The notes under the pieces are model-generated. The model was not told the origin of the DNA and did not search any database. It worked only from the letters and a program-made list of their open reading frames with translations. A stretch of DNA of 63,043 nucleotides, taken from assembly GCF_006538725.1 (NCBI RefSeq), contig NZ_BJLQ01000023.1, forward strand, positions 1 through 63,043, given 5' to 3'. A program made the position numbers and the translations under genes. Of the stretch, positions 17,851-26,821 are shown piece after piece (the stretch's first letter is position 1; every line of letters begins with the position of its first letter). Source of the stretch: Cellulomonas gelida (GTDB lineage: Bacteria > Actinomycetota > Actinomycetes > Actinomycetales > Cellulomonadaceae).

Positions 17851-20800
17851 ATGCGCGCGCGCAAGATCGCGGCCACCACCGCGGTGGCACTGACCACAGC
17901 AACCGCGTGGGTCGCGGCACCGGCCGCCGCCGCGACCGGCTCCGAGCTGACCGCGGCGGTGCTCTCGCCCACGACGCGCGCACTCGTGACGAGCTCGAAC
18001 CTCACGTCGCCGGACGCGACCGCGACGGCCGTGCGCACGGACGCGCTCGCGGGCTTCCCCAGCCGCGCAGGAGGCTCGTACGCCGTGCTGGCCACCGGCG
18101 CGGCGAGCCACCTCGGCAACCCGCAGTACACCCCCGGCGAGTTCGGGTCGTCGTCGGCGGGCACGCGGGGCGCCGCAGCGTACGACGTGACGACGCTCGA
18201 GGTGAGGCTCGACGTCCCCGCGACGGCCAACTGCATGCTCGGCGTGACCTTCCGCTTCCTGACCGACGAGGCCCCCGGGGATCTGTACAACGACGGCTTC
18301 ATCGCCGAGGTCGGCCAGAGCACGTGGCAGATCTCCGGCTCCACCATCAACGCGCCGAACAACTTCGCGTTCGACTCGGCGGGCAAGGTCGTCTCCGTCA
18401 ACTCGGGGCTGTTCTCGAACCAGGCCGCCGCTGTCGCCGAGGCCGCCGGCACGTCCTACGCCTTCGCGAGCCCCCGCCTCACGGCCCAGGTGCCGCTGAC
18501 CCCCGGGACGCAGCAGTCGCTGTTCTTCAGCATCTTCGACGCCGGCGACGCCTCGGTCGACTCGGCCGTGATGATCGACAACCTGCGCATCGGGACCGTC
18601 GCCGACCCCGCCACCGAGTGCGTGCGGGGAGCCACGGTCAGAGGGCCCGAGGACCTCGTGTCCGCGGTCGCGCCGACGACGGTCGACCTGTCCGGCACCG
18701 CGGACGACACGTACACGATCCCGACGACCGACGGCGTCGTGTACTCGGTCGACGGTGCCGTGAAGCCCGCCGGCACGTACCCGGGCACGGGAACGGTCGT
18801 CGTGACCGCGACCGCAGCGTCCGGCTTCGCGCTCTCCGGACCGACGCAGTTCACGCTGCAGTTCTCGTCGGCGGCGCACGTCACGGCCACGGAGCCGACG
18901 TGGACGGACACGTGGGGCACGCAGGACGACACCTACACGATCCCGTCGGTCACCGGCGTGCAGTACTCCGTGGGCGGCAGCCCCGTCGCCGCCGGCACCC
19001 ACCCCGCGACCGGCACCGTGACCGTCACCGCCTCGGCCGCGAGCAGCGCCTACGTGCTCAACGGTGCGACCGAGTTCAGCCACACGTTCACCGACGTCCG
19101 CCAGGCCACCGCCTCCGAGCCCACCTGGACCGACACGTGGGGCACGCAGGACGACACCTACACGATCCCGTCCGTCACCGGCGTGCAGTACTCCGTGGGT
19201 GGCAACCCCGTCGCCGCCGGTACCCACCCTGCCACCGGGACGGTCACGGTCGACGCAGCCGCCGTGCCCGGATACGTCCTGACGGGCCCGGCGCAGTTCA
19301 CGCACACGTTCACCGACATCCGGCAGGTCACCGCCGTCGAGCCGACCTGGATCGACCCGCTGGGGACGGCCGACGACCGGGTGGTGATCCCGTCGGTCCC
19401 CGGCGTCCGGTACTACAGCAACGGCTACGTGGTCAGCGCGGGCACGTACATGATCGCCTCGGGCACCGCCGAGCTCAGCATCACGGTGCAGGCCACGTCC
19501 GGCTACGTCCTGGTCGGCCCCACCGCGTTCACGTACACGTACACGAACGGCCAGCAGGTCAGCGCGACCGCACCCTCGGTCCACGACCCGTACGGCACCG
19601 ACGAGGACGCCTACACGATCCCGTCGACCGCAGGCGTCGAGTACCTGATCGACGGCGAGGTGGTTCCGGCGGGCACCTACTCCGTGTCCACGCCCACGAC
19701 CTTCACGGTCACCGCACGGCCCCTGCGCGGCAACGAGCTGACCGGTCCGTCGACGTGGGAGCTGGCGACCACCGACATCCGCCTCGCGACGGCGGTGGAG
19801 CCCACCTGGAACGACGGGTACGGCACCGACGACGACACGTACGTCATCCCGGACGTCACCGGCGTGCAGTACTCGGTCGGCGGCAGCCCCGTGGCTGCGG
19901 GCCCGCACCCCGCCGCAGGCGAGGTCACGGTCACCGCGACCGCCACCACGGGCTACGTGCTGTCCGGACCGTCGCAGTTCACGTACACGTTCACCGACAT
20001 CCGCCTGGTGACCGCGACCGCGCCCACGTGGGCCGACGCGTACGGCACCCAGGACGACACGGTCACGATCCCGTCCGTCGAGGGCGTGCAGTACTCCCTC
20101 GACGGTGACCCGGTCGACGCCGGCGTCGCCCACGGGGTCGGGACGGTCGTCGTGACCGCCGCCGCGACCGCGGGCTACGAGCTGACCGGCGCGTCGCAGT
20201 TCACGTTCACGTTCACCGACATCCGGCTGGTGACCGCGACCGCGCCGACGTTCGCCGACCCGTGGGGCACCGAGGACGACACGGTGACGATCCCCACCCT
20301 CGAGGGCGTGCAGTACGCGATCGACGGCTCGACCGCGGCGGCCGGCGAGCACCCCGCCGCGGGCACGGTCGTCGTGACCGCGGCCCCGCAGGCGGGCTAC
20401 GAGCTGACCGGCCCGACCCAGTGGACGTTCGCGTTCACCGACATCCGCCTGGTCACGGCGTCCGCACCGACGCAGTCGGACCCGTACGGCACCGAGGACG
20501 ACACGTACACGATCCCGTCGGTCACGGGCGTGCAGTACTCGGTCGGCGGCGAGGTCGTCGCACCGGGCACGTACCCGGGCTCCGGCACGGTCGTCGTCAC
20601 GGCGACCGCCACCGCGGGTCACGCCTTGTCCGGGGTGTCGCAGTTCACGCTCGTGTTCACGAACATCGTCCTCGCGACGCCCGTCGCGCCGACCTGGACC
20701 GACGTGGACGGCACCGCGTCCGACACGTACACGATCCCCGCGGTCGACGGGGTCGTGTACACGGTCGGCGGCGGGGTCGTCGCGCCGGGCACGCACCCGG

Positions 20801-22269
20801 CCTCCGGCACGGTCACGGTCGTCGCGACCGCCGCGCCGGGCTACGAGCTCACCGGCACGACGGTGTTCTCGCACGCGTTCACGGACCTCACCCACGTGAG
20901 CGCGCTCGCGCCGACGACGCGCGACGAGCCCGGCACGGCACGTGACCGCGTCACGATCCCGGCGGTCGCGGGCGTGACGTACCTGCTCGACGGCACGACG
21001 ATCCCGGCCGGCTCGCACGCGCTCACGGGCGACCTCGTCGTCACCGCGCAGGCGGCGGACGCCCGCCACGTGCTCGTCGGCACGTCGCGGTTCGAGCTGC
21101 ACCTGTCCGACGCGGACGTGCCCGGTCAGCCCGTCGTCTCGGCGACGGCCGGCTCGGGCTCGGTCGACCTGACGTGGCCCGTGCCCGCGGGCGCACCCAC
21201 CGGGTACGACGTCCAGAAGTCGTTCGACGGCAAGACCTGGACGGCGGCCGCGAGCACGACCCGACCGAGTGCGACGGTCGCGGGCCTCGACGACGGTCGC
21301 ACCGTGGCGTTCCGGGTCCGGGCGGTCAACGGGCTCGGCGCCGGCGCGTGGAGCACCTCCGTCACGGCGACGCCGGTCAGCCTGCCCGGTGCTCCGACGA
21401 TCACCGCGGTCGAGTCGGGCAACCGCACGCTGCAGGTCACGTTCGACGCCCCCGCCTCGGACGGCGGCGCGGCGGTCGAGCGGTACGAGTACACACGCGA
21501 CGGCGGCGCGACCTGGACCGCGGCCGACGGCTCCCCGGTCGAGCTGACCGGGCTCGTGAACGGGACCGAGTACGTCGTGCAGGTGCGCGCCGTGACCGTC
21601 GTCGGCACCGGCCCCGCGAGCGCGCGGGCCACCGGGACGCCGCGTCCGGCACCTGTCCAGGTGCCCGGCGAGGACGGCTCGCCGGCGCGCCCGCGGGTCG
21701 ACCCCGGCGTGGTGCGGGGCTGGGTCGGCGACGAGACGACGCCGCTCGTCGTCGGTGTCCGGGACGGCCGGCGCACGGTCTCCGGACCCGGCTTCGACGT
21801 GGTGCTCGGCGGCTCCGACGCGGCGGGCGTGCAGCTCCCGGTGGACCCCGAGGGCCGGATCATCGTCGGTGCGGGCGGCTTCGTCGATGTCGCCGGCTCG
21901 GGCTTCGCGCCGGGTGAGCAGGTCGACGTGTGGCTGTTCTCGACGCCGGTCCTGCTCGGCACCGTCGCGGTCGACGCCGACGGCGCGTTCGACGACCGCC
22001 TGGCCCTCCCGCTGGGCGTCCTGCCTGGCGTGCACACGCTGCAGCTCAACGGCGCGCGCGCCGACGGCGAGCTCGTGAGCATCGCCGCCGGGATCGTCGT
22101 GCGGGCGGCGGCCGACGAGCCGGTGGCCCCCGGGGCGTCGCGGCCGGAGGACGACACGCTCGCGGTCACCGGTACGTCGACCGGTCCCGGCGCGCTGCTG
22201 GCGCTCTGGCTGCTCGTCGTGGGCGGTGGCGCGGTGATCGTCGCGCGGCGCCGCACGCGTCAGCGCTGA
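17851..22269 (+). CDS. Giant repeat-containing cell-wall surface protein with LAVTG sorting signal
   Basis: 1472 residues. Signal peptide (1-28, ending APAAA); a globular region at about 30-255 resembling choice-of-anchor lectin-like domains; eleven beta-rich repeats of about 75 residues (about 267-1089) each built on APTWxDxxGTxDDTYTIPSVxGVQYSVxG; two fibronectin type III domains (about 1091-1265); a beta-rich domain (about 1330-1420) with GSGFAPGEQVDVWLFSTP; and the C-terminal anchor LAVTG at 1437-1441 followed by a hydrophobic helix and RRRTRQR. LAXTG is the signal of class E sortases, so wall anchoring is expected; no sortase is in this window. The start has GTGAGGAG upstream. Role inferred: adhesion, possibly to plant material. 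Confidence 0.9.
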   Translation: MRARKIAATTAVALTTATAWVAAPAAAATGSELTAAVLSPTTRALVTSSNLTSPDATATAVRTDALAGFPSRAGGSYAVLATGAASHLGNPQYTPGEFGSSSAGTRGAAAYDVTTLEVRLDVPATANCMLGVTFRFLTDEAPGDLYNDGFIAEVGQSTWQISGSTINAPNNFAFDSAGKVVSVNSGLFSNQAAAVAEAAGTSYAFASPRLTAQVPLTPGTQQSLFFSIFDAGDASVDSAVMIDNLRIGTVADPATECVRGATVRGPEDLVSAVAPTTVDLSGTADDTYTIPTTDGVVYSVDGAVKPAGTYPGTGTVVVTATAASGFALSGPTQFTLQFSSAAHVTATEPTWTDTWGTQDDTYTIPSVTGVQYSVGGSPVAAGTHPATGTVTVTASAASSAYVLNGATEFSHTFTDVRQATASEPTWTDTWGTQDDTYTIPSVTGVQYSVGGNPVAAGTHPATGTVTVDAAAVPGYVLTGPAQFTHTFTDIRQVTAVEPTWIDPLGTADDRVVIPSVPGVRYYSNGYVVSAGTYMIASGTAELSITVQATSGYVLVGPTAFTYTYTNGQQVSATAPSVHDPYGTDEDAYTIPSTAGVEYLIDGEVVPAGTYSVSTPTTFTVTARPLRGNELTGPSTWELATTDIRLATAVEPTWNDGYGTDDDTYVIPDVTGVQYSVGGSPVAAGPHPAAGEVTVTATATTGYVLSGPSQFTYTFTDIRLVTATAPTWADAYGTQDDTVTIPSVEGVQYSLDGDPVDAGVAHGVGTVVVTAAATAGYELTGASQFTFTFTDIRLVTATAPTFADPWGTEDDTVTIPTLEGVQYAIDGSTAAAGEHPAAGTVVVTAAPQAGYELTGPTQWTFAFTDIRLVTASAPTQSDPYGTEDDTYTIPSVTGVQYSVGGEVVAPGTYPGSGTVVVTATATAGHALSGVSQFTLVFTNIVLATPVAPTWTDVDGTASDTYTIPAVDGVVYTVGGGVVAPGTHPASGTVTVVATAAPGYELTGTTVFSHAFTDLTHVSALAPTTRDEPGTARDRVTIPAVAGVTYLLDGTTIPAGSHALTGDLVVTAQAADARHVLVGTSRFELHLSDADVPGQPVVSATAGSGSVDLTWPVPAGAPTGYDVQKSFDGKTWTAAASTTRPSATVAGLDDGRTVAFRVRAVNGLGAGAWSTSVTATPVSLPGAPTITAVESGNRTLQVTFDAPASDGGAAVERYEYTRDGGATWTAADGSPVELTGLVNGTEYVVQVRAVTVVGTGPASARATGTPRPAPVQVPGEDGSPARPRVDPGVVRGWVGDETTPLVVGVRDGRRTVSGPGFDVVLGGSDAAGVQLPVDPEGRIIVGAGGFVDVAGSGFAPGEQVDVWLFSTPVLLGTVAVDADGAFDDRLALPLGVLPGVHTLQLNGARADGELVSIAAGIVVRAAADEPVAPGASRPEDDTLAVTGTSTGPGALLALWLLVVGGGAVIVARRRTRQR
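18647..21115 (+). repeat. Eleven ~225-bp coding repeats in the surface protein gene
   Basis: In-frame repeats each starting near (T)A(V/T)APT and containing GTxDDTYTIP, with a hydrophobic GYxLxGPxQFTxTFTDI ending. Repeats 2 and 3 are nearly identical at DNA level over more than 100 bp (from about 18897 and 19119), pointing to recent duplication; the others are more diverged. Confidence 0.85.
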
Positions 22270-22280
22270 CGCACCGACGC

Positions 22281-22322
22281 ACGCAAGGGCCGCCGCGGAC
22301 CAGTCCGTGGCGGCCCTTGCGT
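22281..22322. terminator. Bidirectional terminator between convergent genes
   Basis: ACGCAAGGGCCGCC and its exact complement form the outer stem; an inner CGGAC/GTCCG extends it to about 20 bp with a tiny loop. It lies between the surface-protein stop and the GH43 stop. Confidence 0.88.
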
Positions 22323-22331
22323 CGTGCGCCG

Positions 22332-23378
22332 TCAGCCGTGGGCGAGGCGCATCGACCCGTCGTCGTCGACCTCGAGCCGGGCCATCCGCACGCTGCGCAG
22401 GTGGTCGCGCCCGGAGCGCTCGGCGTCGTGGTACAGCAGGTACCACTCGCCGCCCCACTCGACGATCGACCCGTGCGTGGTCCAGCCGGTGACGGGACCG
22501 AGCAGCACGCCGCTGTAGGTGTACGGCCCGTACGGCGAGTCGCCCGTCGCGTAGACGAGCTGGTGCGAGTCGCCGTTGGAGTACATGAAGACGTAGCGAC
22601 CCGCGACCTTCGCGATCCAGGCACCCTCGAAGAACCGGTTGACGTCACGCGCCGCGAGCGGTCGGCCCTCGTCGTCGACCAGCACGACGGGACGCGTCGG
22701 CTCGGCCAGGGAGAGCAGGTCGTCGGACAGGCGCGCGATGCGCGGGGCGAGGGCGGGCTCGTCGAGCGCCGGGTACGCGTCGACGCCCGTGTACTCGTCG
22801 TCGCGCCAGCGCTGCAGCTGGCCGCCGAGGATGCCGCCGGTGACGAGGTACGACGAGCCGTCGTCGTCGGTGAACACCGCGGGGTCGATGCTGTACGCGC
22901 CCGCGATCGGCTCGGGCTGCGCCTCGAACGGCCCGCCGGGGTGCGCGGAGGTGGCGACGCCGATGCGGAACACGCCCTCGTGGTCCTTGGCGGGGAAGAA
23001 CAGGTAGTAGGTGTCGCCGCGGCGTGCGGCGTCCGGCGCCCAGAGCTGCCGGGAGGCCCAGGGCACGTCCTCGACGGCGAGAGCGACCCCGTGGTCGACG
23101 ACCTCGCTGTCGAGGCTCGCGAGCGACAGCACGTGGTAGTCGCGCATGTCGTAGTGGCTGCCCTCGTCGTCCGCGGCGGCGCCGGTGTCCTCGTCGTGCG
23201 AGGGGTAGATCCACAGCGTGCCGTCCCAGACGTGCCCCGAGGGGTCGGCGGTCCAGATGCCGTCGACCAACGGGCCGGCGAGCGCTGCCGGTTCCTCGCC
23301 GTGGTCGAGCGGGGCGACGAGCCGACCGTCGTGCGTCGTCGTCGGGGTGGCGACCGCCGTGGCACCGCGAGCGTGCAT
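22332..23378 (-). CDS. Glycoside hydrolase family 43 protein
   Basis: 348-residue five-bladed beta-propeller enzyme, probably a beta-xylosidase or alpha-L-arabinofuranosidase acting on hemicellulose fragments. Family features: an early Asp in IWTADPSGHVWDGTLWIY (catalytic base candidate), a middle Asp in LWAPDAA or SIDPAVFTDDDG, and Glu in FFEGAWIAKVAGRYVFMYS as general acid. There is no signal peptide, so it works in the cytoplasm on imported oligosaccharides. The ATG follows GGAGATGGG. An inverted repeat 15 bp upstream suggests local repression. The exact GH43 subfamily cannot be set here. Confidence 0.9.
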   Translation of the reverse strand: MHARGATAVATPTTTHDGRLVAPLDHGEEPAALAGPLVDGIWTADPSGHVWDGTLWIYPSHDEDTGAAADDEGSHYDMRDYHVLSLASLDSEVVDHGVALAVEDVPWASRQLWAPDAARRGDTYYLFFPAKDHEGVFRIGVATSAHPGGPFEAQPEPIAGAYSIDPAVFTDDDGSSYLVTGGILGGQLQRWRDDEYTGVDAYPALDEPALAPRIARLSDDLLSLAEPTRPVVLVDDEGRPLAARDVNRFFEGAWIAKVAGRYVFMYSNGDSHQLVYATGDSPYGPYTYSGVLLGPVTGWTTHGSIVEWGGEWYLLYHDAERSGRDHLRSVRMARLEVDDDGSMRLAHG

Positions 23379-23392
23379 GCGCCCATCTCCTC

Positions 23393-23416
23393 AGTTTCGT
23401 GCTGGTTGCCGAAACT
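23393..23416. promoter_or_regulatory. Inverted repeat upstream of GH43 (putative operator)
   Basis: AGTTTCG and CGAAACT, perfect 7-bp arms separated by 10 bp, just upstream of the GH43 start. Size and symmetry fit a dimeric repressor such as a LacI-family protein; none is encoded next to it. Confidence 0.6.
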
Positions 23417-23501
23417 CTAGCGGTCGAGTATCGCTCTGTGTGCAGGACGTCTCATGGGACCTCGCGCGGGTATGTCCGTGTGCGCCGGTAGCCTGCCCGC
23501 C

Positions 23502-24293
23502 ATGCGCGTCGCCACCTGGAACATCAACTCGATCCGTGCCCGGACCGAACGCGCGGTGTCGTTCCTGGAGCGCAGCGGTGTCGACGTGCTCGCGCTGCAG
23601 GAGACCAAGTGCAAGGACGAGCAGTTCCCGCACGGGGCGTTCGAGGCGCTCGGCTACGAGGTCGCGCACGTCGGCTACAGCCAGTGGAACGGCGTGGCCG
23701 TGGTGTCCCGAGTCGGGATCGACGACGTCGAGATCGGTTTCCCTGGCATGCCGACGTGGGGCGACCCCGCGGCCGCCGAGGCGCGCGCGATCGGCGTGAC
23801 CGCGGGCGGCGTGCGCGTGTGGAGCCTGTACGTGCCGAACGGTCGCGAGATCGACGACCCGCACTACGTCTACAAGCTCGACTGGCTCGCGCGGCTGCGC
23901 GAGGCCGCGGCCGGCTGGCTCGCGGCCGACCCCGCCGCGCAGATCGCGCTCGTCGGCGACTGGAACATCGCCCCGCTCGACACCGACGTGTGGGACCCCG
24001 CGTGGTTCGCCGGCCGCACGCACGTGACCCCCGCCGAGCGCGAGGCGTTCACGGCGATCGCCGAGGTCGGCTACACCGAGGTCTCGCGCGTGCACCTGCC
24101 CGCCGAGCACACCTACACGTACTGGGACTACCAGCAGCTGCGCTTCCCCAAGAACAAGGGCATGCGCATCGACCTCACCTACGCCTCCCCGGCGCTGGCC
24201 GCGCGCGTCACAGGCGTGACGATCGAGCGCGACGAGCGCAAGGGCAAGCAGCCGTCCGACCACGTGCCCGTCGTGCTCGACCTGGCGGACTGA
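23502..24293 (+). CDS. xth: Exodeoxyribonuclease III / AP endonuclease
   Basis: 263-residue member of the endonuclease/exonuclease/phosphatase fold, cutting at abasic sites and removing 3' blocks. Motifs in order: RVATWNINSIR (1-11), LQETKCKD (Glu metal ligand, near 35), SLYVPNG (near 111), VGDWNIAP (near 150), and SDHVPVV at the end (catalytic His). Start placed at the ATG giving the family N-terminus MRVATWN; upstream in-frame ATGs would add unlike residues. Convergent with the next gene after 6 bp. Confidence 0.95.
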   Translation: MRVATWNINSIRARTERAVSFLERSGVDVLALQETKCKDEQFPHGAFEALGYEVAHVGYSQWNGVAVVSRVGIDDVEIGFPGMPTWGDPAAAEARAIGVTAGGVRVWSLYVPNGREIDDPHYVYKLDWLARLREAAAGWLAADPAAQIALVGDWNIAPLDTDVWDPAWFAGRTHVTPAEREAFTAIAEVGYTEVSRVHLPAEHTYTYWDYQQLRFPKNKGMRIDLTYASPALAARVTGVTIERDERKGKQPSDHVPVVLDLAD

Positions 24294-24299
24294 CCCGAG

Positions 24300-25343
24300 T
24301 CACTCCCCCGGGTAGACCACCCCGAGGCGGCGGCGGATCTCGTCGGCCGTCTCCAGGACCGTGACCACCTCGTCCAGCGGGTGCAGCGGCGACTCGGTCA
24401 GGCCGGCCCCGACGTAGCGCGCGAGCGCCGCGGCCTGGAAGCACAGCCCGTCGAGGTCCTCGATGCGGTTGTCGTCCCACGTCGCCGTCTCGTCGCCCAC
24501 GTGCAGGTGCACGCTCGTCGGGCCGCGGAACTGCGGACCCGTGGCGACCCAGCCCGCCTCACCGTGCACGCGCGCCTCGTCGTCCGCGGGCGTCAGCATC
24601 GAGGTGAACAGCTGGGCCTGCAGGCCCGGGTACGCGACCTGGAACGCGACCTGCGCGTCGACGCCCGTCGGCGCGAGCGAGCCCATGACCTGCAGGTCCG
24701 TGGGCGTGGTCGGCAGACCGATCGTCGTCGCGACGAACGAGGCGAACGACAGCGGGTAGATCCCGATGTCGAGCAGCACCCCGCCCGCGAGCGCCGGGTC
24801 CATCAGCCGGTGCGTGTCCGGCACGACCGTGCGCGTCGCGAACGAGCCCGTGACCCAGCGCGGCTGACCGATCACGCCGTCCTCGAGCACCTGGCGCAGC
24901 ACGTCGATGTGCGGCAGGTATCGCGTCCACATGGCCTCCATCGCGAAGACCCCCGCCGCACGCGCCGCCTCGACGATCAGGCGTGCCTCGGCCGCGTTGC
25001 GCGCCATGGGCTTCTCGACGAGCACGTGCTTGCCCGCCGCGATCGCCGCGAGCGCCTGTGCCGGGTGGTGGCTGTGCGGGCTGGCGACGTACACGACGTC
25101 GACCTCGGGATCGTTCACGAGCTCGTCGTACGACGACAGCGCGCGCTCGACCCCGAACTCGTCGGCGAACGCCTGCGCACGCGACGCGTCCCGGCTCGCG
25201 ACCGCGACCACGCGCTGGTTCGTGTGCCGGTTCAGCGACCCGACGAAGTGCCCCGCGATCCACCCGGGCGCCAGCACCCCCCACCGCAGCACGGGCGCAT
25301 CACGCGGGTCGGGAAACCGGGGCTCAGGCAGTCGCAGCGTCAC
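24300..25343 (-). CDS. Gfo/Idh/MocA family oxidoreductase
   Basis: 347-residue NAD(P)-dependent dehydrogenase of sugar or polyol type. Rossmann domain at the N-terminus (WGVLAPGWIAGHFV, with the relaxed GxxxxG pattern), the family motif GKHVLVEKPMA near 95-105 (Lys of EKP), and a C-terminal alpha/beta domain with GGVLLDIGIYPLSF. GTG start gives the usual length; another GTG lies two codons upstream. Substrate unknown; no pathway genes adjoin it. Confidence 0.92.
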   Translation of the reverse strand: MTLRLPEPRFPDPRDAPVLRWGVLAPGWIAGHFVGSLNRHTNQRVVAVASRDASRAQAFADEFGVERALSSYDELVNDPEVDVVYVASPHSHHPAQALAAIAAGKHVLVEKPMARNAAEARLIVEAARAAGVFAMEAMWTRYLPHIDVLRQVLEDGVIGQPRWVTGSFATRTVVPDTHRLMDPALAGGVLLDIGIYPLSFASFVATTIGLPTTPTDLQVMGSLAPTGVDAQVAFQVAYPGLQAQLFTSMLTPADDEARVHGEAGWVATGPQFRGPTSVHLHVGDETATWDDNRIEDLDGLCFQAAALARYVGAGLTESPLHPLDEVVTVLETADEIRRRLGVVYPGE

Positions 25344-25349
25344 GCCCAC

Positions 25350-25912
25350 ACTCTCGCACGCGCCCAGGTCACGACGGTCCGGCGTCCCGGGCGCGGTTGC
25401 CGGTGCGCGGCCCGACGAACCGCCTAGCGAGGGACGCGGCCACCGCGCAAACCACGCTCGCCTCGTCGTCCTGACCACGGTGCACCGTGCCCACGGCGCC
25501 GACGCACGCGCGTCGAGTGCGCCGCACGGGGCGGAGCACGGCCTGTGGAGAACACAGGACGGCGTCGCTACCGTCCGGCCTCATGCTGACCGACCGGGAC
25601 CCCACGCCAGAAGCACCCCCCATCCTCTCGGCGCGGTCGGCGGCGATTGCGCGACAGCTTGATCGCCCTTGCCGTCCTCATGGTCCGGGCACCCCTGGGC
25701 TGTCGCACCCCCGATGCTCGGGTCAGTGTCACGACGCCGAACCGCACGTCCTGGTCGGCAGTGGGCCCGTGCAGCACGAACCGGCCGCACGCGCGCAACC
25801 GACCCGTGGGAGGAGCGGCGCCGCCTGCTCGACGCACGACCGCCAGGATCGCTGTCGCGGCCCGGGCGCACCAGGAGGCGCTCGACCGGCGGTCAGTCGG
25901 GATCACTGACCC
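25350..25912. other. Intergenic stretch without a convincing gene
   Basis: About 560 bp between the oxidoreductase and the Clp relic. Several overlapping frames stay open on both strands, but none has a ribosome-binding site with family-like sequence. A short start at 25583 (MLTDRDPTPEAPPILSARSA) loses coherence after about 35 codons, so decayed coding DNA is possible. ACGGTGCACCGT at about 25478-25489 is a 12-bp palindrome. Confidence 0.5.
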
Positions 25913-25914
25913 TC

Positions 25915-25970
25915 GGTCAGACGCCCGTCGTCGAGCACCTGCAGCAGCACGTCGAACACTTCACGGGGCG
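25915..25970 (-). pseudogene. Relic of a Clp/Hsp100 ATPase gene (clpB-like fragment)
   Basis: Read leftward this stretch encodes [19 protein letters not shown] followed by TGA, matching the second AAA+ module of ClpB ([23 protein letters not shown] region). Its DNA matches the same place in the intact clpB gene 1.7 kb away (about 27667-27720) with only three differences in the first ~44 bases. Nothing else of a Clp gene is recognisable on either side. The stop codon of the small gene upstream lies inside its edge. Confidence 0.8.
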
Positions 25971-26377
25971 GCGAACGGCCCGCCGATCCGCGCGGTCCAT
26001 CGCGCCTGGTCGCCGTCCAGCCCACCGGCGAACGCGCGGTCCGGGCCTAGCGCGTAGCCGGTCGCCACCGCGAACCCGTCGTCCGCGCGACGACGGTCGC
26101 CGAACATCTCTACGGCCTCGCCCGCGACGATCCGCCGCACCACCTCGGCGACGTCACCCATGTCCCCGTCAGACGCCGCAACGAACCGAACCAGCAGCCC
26201 CGATCCCGCGATGACCCAGATCTCGTCGTCACCCCGCGCGGACAGGCGCACCGTGATCTCCGTGTCCGACGACCACACCATCGCCTCACGGTCCGCCCCG
26301 GCGCACAGATACGCCCCGAACTCTTGCGAGAGTTCGTCCACGACCGCGCGCAGGGCGGGTCCTGCAACGTCAGACAT
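25961..26377 (-). CDS. Small protein of unknown function, coupled to a CPBP protease
   Basis: 138 residues, no signal peptide or membrane helix, acidic, with hydrophobic beta-strand-like segments (ITVRLSARGDDEIWVIAGSG). I do not recognise the family; size and composition would fit an immunity- or adaptor-type protein. Its ATG overlaps the stop of the CPBP gene by 8 bp (ATGTCTGA), so the two are translationally coupled. Its 3' end runs into the Clp relic, so the natural C-terminus may have been replaced. Confidence 0.6.
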   Translation of the reverse strand: MSDVAGPALRAVVDELSQEFGAYLCAGADREAMVWSSDTEITVRLSARGDDEIWVIAGSGLLVRFVAASDGDMGDVAEVVRRIVAGEAVEMFGDRRRADDGFAVATGYALGPDRAFAGGLDGDQARWTARIGGPFAAP

Positions 26378-26735
26378 AGAGCATACCCAGGAGAACGAGA
26401 TCGGCGATCGCATGGACAGCGACACACAGAAGGATACTGCCTCGACAGCAGAATCGCAGCGCGGCCATTGCGAGCCCGAAGCAAGCTGTTGCCACAACGC
26501 CAGTCCACCCGCCGGGCGTTCCGTAGAGATGAGACAGGCCAAAGCCGAGAGAGACCATAATCAACCAAGGCGCAGCAGTGGAGTCACGAGGCGCAAGCAT
26601 GTCGGCCATTCCGGCCCGCCAGAGGAGCTCCTCAAAGAGACTGTTGACGGCACCATACTGGCCGGTCGTCTTGTTCGACACACACGCCAGGCTTTGCCGC
26701 GCTGCCCACACGAGTAGCCCGTGGAGTAGCCACAT
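26370..26735 (-). CDS. CPBP family intramembrane metalloprotease, short
   Basis: About 121 residues, shorter than the usual 200-300. All three active-site motifs are there: EELLWR (EExxxR), FGLSH (FxxxH) and HAIAD (HxxxD), set in hydrophobic helices. The family includes CAAX-type proteases and bacteriocin self-immunity proteins. The N-terminus is uncertain: the frame is open upstream to 26831 with no good start, so the protein may be truncated and missing its first helices. Codon use is clearly more AT-rich than in the neighbours, suggesting transfer. Confidence 0.65.
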   Translation of the reverse strand: MWLLHGLLVWAARQSLACVSNKTTGQYGAVNSLFEELLWRAGMADMLAPRDSTAAPWLIMVSLGFGLSHLYGTPGGWTGVVATACFGLAMAALRFCCRGSILLCVAVHAIADLVLLGMLYV

Positions 26736-26821
26736 TTGCACACGGGCGAGCCAACGGAACCAAGGCTCGCACGGTCGACCGTGGCGACTCTGGCGGGACG
26801 TGGTTTTTCGGAACGAAGGCG

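Noticed and set aside
18647..21115. Long regular repeats considered as CRISPR or mobile element
   Set aside because: In-frame protein repeats of about 225 bp with diverged sequence, inside one open gene.
17593..22458. A 1621-codon open frame antisense to the surface protein
   Set aside because: Arg/His/Asp/Gly-rich composition typical of the third-position shadow of a high-GC gene; no start signal, no domain.
25583..25912. Possible small genes on either strand before the Clp relic
   Set aside because: No ribosome-binding site with coherent protein; frames conflict and look like decayed or non-coding DNA.
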